The position numbers were made by a program, and so were the translations under genes. A stretch of 64,000 nucleotides of DNA from Paraconiothyrium sp. Pb-2020 (taxonomy: Eukaryota; Ascomycota; Dothideomycetes; Pleosporales; Didymosphaeriaceae): NCBI GenBank assembly GCA_022419385.1, contig JAJUBI010000002.1, positions 3,844,001 to 3,908,000 on the forward strand. Direction: 5' to 3'. This document shows positions 58,356-64,000 of the stretch, in pieces (the first letter of the stretch is position 1; the number at the start of each line of letters is the position of its first letter). The notes under the pieces were generated by a model, which was not told the origin of the DNA, ran no database searches, and saw only the letters and a list, made by a program, of their open reading frames with translations.

Positions 58356-61058
58356 ATGGCGCCGCACAAGGACACCATGTTCCGCTCAGCGGACATGTCC
58401 TTGACGCAGCTCTACATCTCCAACGAGATCGGGCGCGAAGTCGTTTCTGCTCTCGGAGAGCTTGGTATCATGGACTTTAGAGATGTACGTGGTTCCGGGA
58501 ACCCTTGACAGGATTTTCGAAGCTTCGGCAATGAAAAATGGGCGATGTGCTGATGATGTCAATGTAGCTCAATTCGGAGACAACCGCCTTTCAACGTACC
58601 TTCACGCAAGAGATCCGCCGACTGGACAATGTCGAGCGCCAACTGCGATACTTCCGTGGCCAAATGGACAAGGCCAGTATCCCGATGCGTTCAATTTACG
58701 ATTTCGAGAACCCGTTCACCTCGCCTTCCGCCTCCGAGATCGACGAGCTCGCCGACAAGAGCCAGCAGCTGGAAGATAGGATTTCCTCACTGAACGAGAG
58801 CTATGAAACGTTGAAGAAGCGTGAAGTGGAGCTTACAGAATGGCGCTGGGTGCTGAGGGAGGCTGGTGGGTTCTTTGACAGAGCCCGTGGGCAGACAGAG
58901 GAGATCCGCCACTCGCTCGATGACGACGATGCGCCTTTGCTCCAAGATGTCGAGCAGAACGGACAGGGTGACGCCTCTGGAGACCGCTCCTTTTCTGTGA
59001 TGAACATAGGCTTCGTCGCTGGTGTTATCCCCCGCGAGCGCATTGCGGCCTTCGAAAGGATCCTGTGGAGGACACTCCGTGGCAACTTGTATATGAACCA
59101 ATCTGAGATTCCCGAACCGATCATTAACCCCGAGAACAATGAGGAGTCGAACAAGAACGTCTTCATCATCTTCGCGCACGGCAAGGAGATCATCGCTAAG
59201 ATCCGCAAGATATCCGAGTCCATGGGTGCCGACCTTTACAGCGTCGACGAGAACAGCGAGCTGCGCCGTGACCAGATTCGTGAGGTAAACGAGCGTCTAA
59301 GCGATCTCGCTAGTGTTTTGAGAAACACCAAGTCAACACTCGATGCGGAATTGACAGCCATTGGCCGCAACCTTGCAGCTTGGATGGTTGTTGTCAAGAA
59401 AGAGAAGGGCACGTATGAGACATTGAACAAGTTCTCATATGATCACCAGAGGAAGACGCTCATTGCTGAAGCTTGGGCACCTACAAGCTCCCTTGGTCTG
59501 GTCAAATCGACTTTGCAAGATGTGAACGATCGAGCTGGATTGTCTGTTCCTACCATCGTCAACCAGATCAAGACCACGAAGACTCCGCCAACCTACTTTA
59601 AGACGAACCGCTTCACTTTGGCTTTCCAGACCATCATTGATGCCTACGGCACGATCAAATACCGAGAAGTCAACCCGGCTCTCCCCGCCATTGTTACCTT
59701 TCCGTTCATGTTCGCAGTCATGTTCGGTGATGCTGGCCATGGTATAATCCTCCTCGCCGCTGCTCTCGGTATGATCTACTACGAGCGGAAGCTGCAGCGC
59801 AGTAAGCTCGACGAACTGTTCTCTATGATCTTCTACGGTCGTTACATTGTCCTCATGATGGGTATCTTCTCTATCTACACTGGTCTCCTCTACTGCGATG
59901 CTTTCTCCAAGGAGTTGCCCTGGTTCAAGTCCATGTGGGAGTGGGAGACGGACGGCAAGACCCTGGGCCCTCGAGCCACTCGTGTGGATGGCTACACGTA
60001 CCCCTTCGGACTGGACTGGAGATGGCACGATACGGATAACGACTTGCTTTTCTCCAACAGTTACAAGATGAAGCTTAGTATCCTGCTTGGTTGGTGCCAC
60101 ATGACCTTCTCGCTGATGTGGTCGCTTGTCAACGCCCGGTACTTCAAGACGCCTATTGATATCTGGGGCAACTTTGTTCCCGGCATGATTTTTTTCCAAT
60201 CGATCTTTGGATACCTCTCCTTCACCATTGTTTACAAGTGGTCGGTTGACTGGGCTGCGCGTGGCAGCGACCCGCCCAGTCTTCTGAACATGTTGATCTA
60301 CATGTTCCTCAAGCCTGGTGACCTGGGACAAGACCCTCTCTTCTCTGGACAAATTGCTATCCAGAAAACCCTCGTGGTTCTAGCCCTGATCTGCGTTCCT
60401 ATCTTGCTGTTCCTGAAGCCTCTCTACCTTCGATGGGAGCACAACAAGGCTCGTGCGTTGGGATACCGCGGGATTGGTGAGAGCACGCGGGTCAGCGCTT
60501 TGGATGACGACGATGAAGAGGAGGGCCGGACTCTCAACGGCGGACGTGAGAGCTTCGGTGACGATGAGGACGGCATTGCTATGATTACGCAAGACATTGG
60601 TCACGGCGAAGAGCACGAAGAGTTCGACTTTGGGGAGATCATGATCCACCAGGTCATCCACACCATCGGTATGTTCCGGTCTCTATAGTTTTGTGGATTT
60701 TGTTACTGACAATAGCGCAGAATTCTGCCTCAACTGTGTCTCCCACACTGCGTCCTACCTGCGTCTCTGGGCTCTCTCGCTCGCGCATCAACGTCTTTCG
60801 ATTGTGCTCTGGGAGATGACGATGAAGAACGCATTCGGCTTCACTGGTATCGGCGGTGCCGTCATCATGGTCGTCGTCTTCTACATGTGGTTCATGCTCA
60901 CTGTAGCCGTACTCTGCGTTATGGAGGGTACCAGTGCCATGTTGCACTCTCTCCGTCTGCACTGGGTCGAAGCCATGAGCAAGCATTTCATCGGAGACGG
61001 TGTGCCTTTCGAGCCTTTCAGCTTTGAAAAGCTGCTCGAAGAGGATCCTGTCGAGTAA
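58356..61058 (+). CDS. VPH1: V-ATPase subunit a (Vo sector)
   Basis: Membrane subunit of the vacuolar proton pump that forms the half-channels for protons. Exons 58356..58484, 58568..60668 and 60721..61058 give 855 residues (yeast Vph1 has 840). The N-terminal cytosolic half starts MFRSADMSLTQLYISNEIGR and contains YFRGQMDKASIP and FVAGVIPRERIAAFERILWR. The membrane half has FPFMFAVMFGDAGHG, YFKTPIDIWGNFVPG and SHTASYLRLWALSLAH; R758 there equals the proton-path arginine (R735 of yeast Vph1). It ends HWVEAMSKHFIGDG and a Phe/Glu-rich tail. Both introns are in phase. It cannot be told from sequence whether it serves vacuole only or also Golgi, but no second copy is in the window. Confidence 0.96.
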
Positions 61059-62115
61059 TTGTAGATTTTCCTTTGTTGTGGTTGTGCTTGTAGTGTAGAA
61101 TAGCATGGGGCTTAGCAACGCCATGCCCTGTACGTATATAGCTTTAGCAATTGTACACGGACCTGATTAGACTTTGTTCGTTCAGCAGTGTTGGTAGGAT
61201 TAATCGCGCAGTGAGGTCCCGGAATCCTCGTCGAGGCTTCGGGCTTGCCGGGAATACTGTGGTAGGCGGTACAGGCACTGTGCAGGGAGCAGCCAAGGTG
61301 CAACAGCTTCGAAGCCCGACTTCAGCCCTGCCAGTTTCAGTGTTGCATCGGCGGATGGAAGGGGTAGGTAGTATGCGCGATGCGAGTAGGCCAGCAGCGG
61401 ATAGAGCCATGGTCTAACTCGAGTGAGTACGTGCAGGGTTCGGAATCGGAAGCGCATGGTGGCCTTTCGGAACAGGCGAGTAGGATGCTGCTAGGGCAAC
61501 GGCAGCGTCGTCGTCGTGTTCCGAAGGGTTCATTTTGGATAATAAGATGGCTTCATTGGATAGAGTGAGGTATTTTGTCAGGCGTGCAAGTGCCAGAAGC
61601 TGAATGGCTTGCGTGTAAGTGTGGCGCCGCTGTGCATCACATCCGACATGTTCTCAACGCTCGATCGATTGATGCGAACTGCCGGATGGCCAGTCCACAG
61701 AGGATGTGAAAAAGCAAGTAGGACGCGCATCTTGACCGCGACTCACGATGGGCAGATGCTGGTGGACGCACGTCAAGCGGGGATGTGTGGCGGCGGTGAG
61801 AGCTTGCGCTGAGGAATGGCTGAGGGGCATGGGCCCGTGATTGGGCGCAGTGTGAGACGGGCGCGGTATTGGGCCGGCGAGCTGCACTTGCCTGGCTGCA
61901 GCATGGGACAAGCTTGGGCGCAACTTGCGGCGGTACCCACGATGGCCGCGCATCTTTTATATAGTGTGGCTGCGGGACCCTCCCAAGACTTCTTCAGCCC
62001 TCGATACTTCCTCAGCACCACCTGAGAATCGCGCCGGCCAATTGATCCTCACTCGAGACAACGCTAGAAAAGCTTAACTGGCCCTGCCTATCCACTTTCA
62101 CGCACAAACACCACC
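61059..62115. other. Intergenic between VPH1 and aminotransferase
   Basis: About 1 kb with only short chance frames. The last ~150 bp, with a TATATAG at 61957-61963, look like the promoter and 5' UTR of the next gene. Confidence 0.5.
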
Positions 62116-63978
62116 ATGTCGTTCTCGGCGGACAAGGTCCCGATTCTGCAGCGAACGGGAACATTCAGCAACAGGCGCTTCTCGTCGACCAAAGACCCCA
62201 CAGAGAATGGTGAGTTGGCAGTCTCATTTGAACTTGTAGAGCCACAGAGAGCTACGTCATCGCGCGGGGAGCTTTGCTGCTGTGTAGGAAAAGAGCTGGG
62301 GTACTGTTAGAGCTGGCAACGAGGGGGATCGCGACGTAGGAGGCTTGGGAACGGATTCCTGATTTTCGTGGAACGTGTCCATCCCAACTCGTGCTCGACC
62401 ATCAGCAGCCATAGTATGGTCATTGACGCCAGGTTGCGGAGAAGCTCGATCCCAGCATTGCGACCTGCTCTGGAAATCTCCTACCCAGCTATTTTCTACC
62501 ACGCGGAAGCTAACCACGTTTCTCTACAGAGCTCACCTCAAAGATCCACCGACAATTCCGCGATTCCCATGAAGGCCACAAGGCCCACGCCGGTCTCGAT
62601 CCAACCCGTGCCTCTACCGGTGTAGTATGGACCTCTGAACGCGCCTACGAGCACGGCTACCTCGAGAACCCCGACGCATGGGCAAACTTGGGCCAGGGTG
62701 CGCCTGAGGTCGACGATGAGATCAAGGGCTGCTTTGAGCGGCCGAAGGAGGTCGACATTTCGAGCCATGGCCGTGAATACGGTCCTACCGCTGGTATCAA
62801 GCCGCTCCGTATGGCCGTCGCCAAGTTGTATAACGAACATCATCGCAAATGGAGGAAGTCGCAGTAAACGTGGGAGAACGTTTGCATTGTGCCTGGTGGA
62901 CGTGCGGGGTTGATCCGTATTGCTGCGGTGCTGGGGAACTGTTACTTGGGATTCTTCATTCCTGGTGAGCACCATTCATATTCAACGTTGGAACCTGAAA
63001 TTAACGAGAGCAGACTACACCGCGTACAATGAGATGTTGTCTCTCTTCCGTAACATCGCCGCCATCCCTATCCCCCTAGGCGAAGACGACAAGTACCACA
63101 TGTCGCCAGACCTCATTGCAACTGAAATAGCCCGCGGCACTTCCGTCATCCTGACCTCGAACCCGCGCAACCCCACCGGCCAAATGATCACCAACCCCGA
63201 GCTCGCTCAGATCCAAAACATCTGCCGCGATCGCGCAACCCTAATCATGGACGAGTTCTACTGTGGCTATAACTACACGACCAACTGCGACGGCACCGTC
63301 ATCTCTGCCGCCGACAACGTCGAAGATGTCGACGAGGACGACGTGCTCATCATCGACGGGCTGACCAAGCGCTTCCGCCTCCCTGGCTGGCGCGTTGCCT
63401 GGATCCTGGGTCCTAAGGAGTTCATTCAGGCCATCGGCAGCTGCGGCTCCTACCTCGACGGCGGCTGCAATGTGCCCTTCCAAGAAGCCGCAGTCAGCAT
63501 GCTCGAGCCACCGCGCGTGCGCAACGAGATGCGTGCTCTGCAGATGCACTTCCGCACCAAGCGCGACTTCGTCATCGGCCGCCTCCAAGAAATCGGGTTC
63601 ACGTTCCCGTTCATGCCCAACTCGACTTTCTACATCTGGCTTGATTTGTCCGCGCTGCCGGAGAGCATTGCTGACGGCTTGAACTTCTTCCAGGCATGTC
63701 TGGAGGAGAAGGTTATTGTCGTACCGGGTATCTTCTTTGATCTGAACCCGTCTAAGCGTAGGGATTTGTTCGATTCGCCGTGTCATCACTTTGTGCGGTT
63801 GAGCTATGGGCCGAGGATGGATACCCTGGCTAAGGGTATGGATGCTATCGAGAGGATTGTGAAGAAGTAAGTTATCCCACGATGTGAGAGCTGGGACATC
63901 AACTAACTGGGATACAGACACAAGGCGAACCCGCGCCCGATTCACAACGTCAGGCCTAGGGGGAGTGCTGTTGCCTAG
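62116..63978 (+). pseudogene. Class I/II PLP aminotransferase interrupted by an in-frame TAA
   Basis: Fold-type I aminotransferase. Exons 62116..62209, 62530..62964, 63014..63866 and 63918..63978 give 481 codons including an internal stop. Before it: FRDSHEGHKAHAGLDPTRAS and NPDAWANLGQGAPEVDDEIK. After it, same frame: ENVCIVPGGRAGLIRIAAVL. Then IPDYTAYNEML across the splice, SNPRNPTG (from residue 225), DEFYCGYNY, and the PLP lysine K295 in DGLTKRFRLPGWR. The stop (TAA, 62865-62867, codon 144) stands where I expect Tyr (TAT/TAC) in SQ-Y-TWENV, so one base change explains it. No splice choice removes it without losing VPGGRAGL. All other exons look intact, so it is a recent null allele, a sequencing error, or read through. 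The exact substrate is unknown. Intron 1 is 320 nt, long for this window. Confidence 0.8.
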
Positions 63979-64000
63979 ATGAGGAGATGGAGCAAATGCG

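Noticed and set aside
59435..60352. 305-codon minus-strand frame opposite VPH1
   Set aside because: Shadow of the VPH1 exon, which is fully explained on the plus strand.
1..64000. Transposons, CRISPR arrays, rRNA, secondary-metabolite clusters, biosynthetic operons
   Set aside because: I saw no transposase or reverse-transcriptase motif, no regularly spaced repeats, no rRNA, and no PKS, NRPS or terpene signature.

Overview
This window is nuclear DNA of a filamentous ascomycete (Pezizomycotina). I lean towards Dothideomycetes, but the class is an inference. Reasons: genes are densely packed on both strands; most introns are 45-85 nt with GTRNGT donors and CTRAC-like branch sites; and the gene set includes a HET-domain protein, a GH81 glucanase, a fungal multi-pass membrane family, and fungal forms of UTP14, MLP1/TPR, SLY1, TFIIE-beta, VPH1 and MER3. 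I see no transposon, CRISPR array, rRNA or convincing tRNA.

Layout. 1-10 kb: a UBE2G1-type E2 enzyme (+), then two RNA-linked genes on the minus strand. These are a Btz/CASC3-domain protein and a large protein ending in a CCCH finger with an internal RVKF motif, which looks like a fungal PNUTS-type PP1 regulator. 10-23 kb: SLY1 (+), then an intronless HET-domain gene, a universal-stress-protein gene, a MYND-finger gene and mitochondrial RSM7 (all -). 23-32 kb: a glycosylated multi-TM membrane protein (-), diverging from a single-TM coiled-coil protein (+) and a vacuolar Ca2+/H+ exchanger (+) with unusually long introns. 32-43 kb: a GH81 endo-1,3-beta-glucanase without signal peptide (-), a region with LysM-like fragments, UTP14 (-) head-to-head with MRPL27 (+), COQ3 (-) and TFA2 (-). 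43-64 kb, all plus: MLP1/TPR, a UDP-galactose-type transporter, the meiotic helicase MER3/HFM1, V-ATPase subunit a, and a class I/II aminotransferase with an in-frame stop.

Most genes are housekeeping genes without operon-like linkage. Recurrent themes are mRNA and nuclear biology (Btz, PNUTS-like, TFA2, MLP1, UTP14), endomembrane and vacuole (SLY1, sugar transporter, VPH1, Ca2+ exchanger) and mitochondria (RSM7, MRPL27, COQ3). Two divergent pairs share short promoters: UTP14/MRPL27 (222 bp) and TFA2/MLP1 (370 bp).

All exon structures were reconstructed by eye from splice signals, reading phase and family similarity; none was tested against transcripts or databases. The most notable observations are the nonsense codon in the aminotransferase, a 33-nt intron in TFA2, the many-intron structure with weak donors in MER3, three stop-free introns of length 3n, and the predicted PNUTS-like gene.
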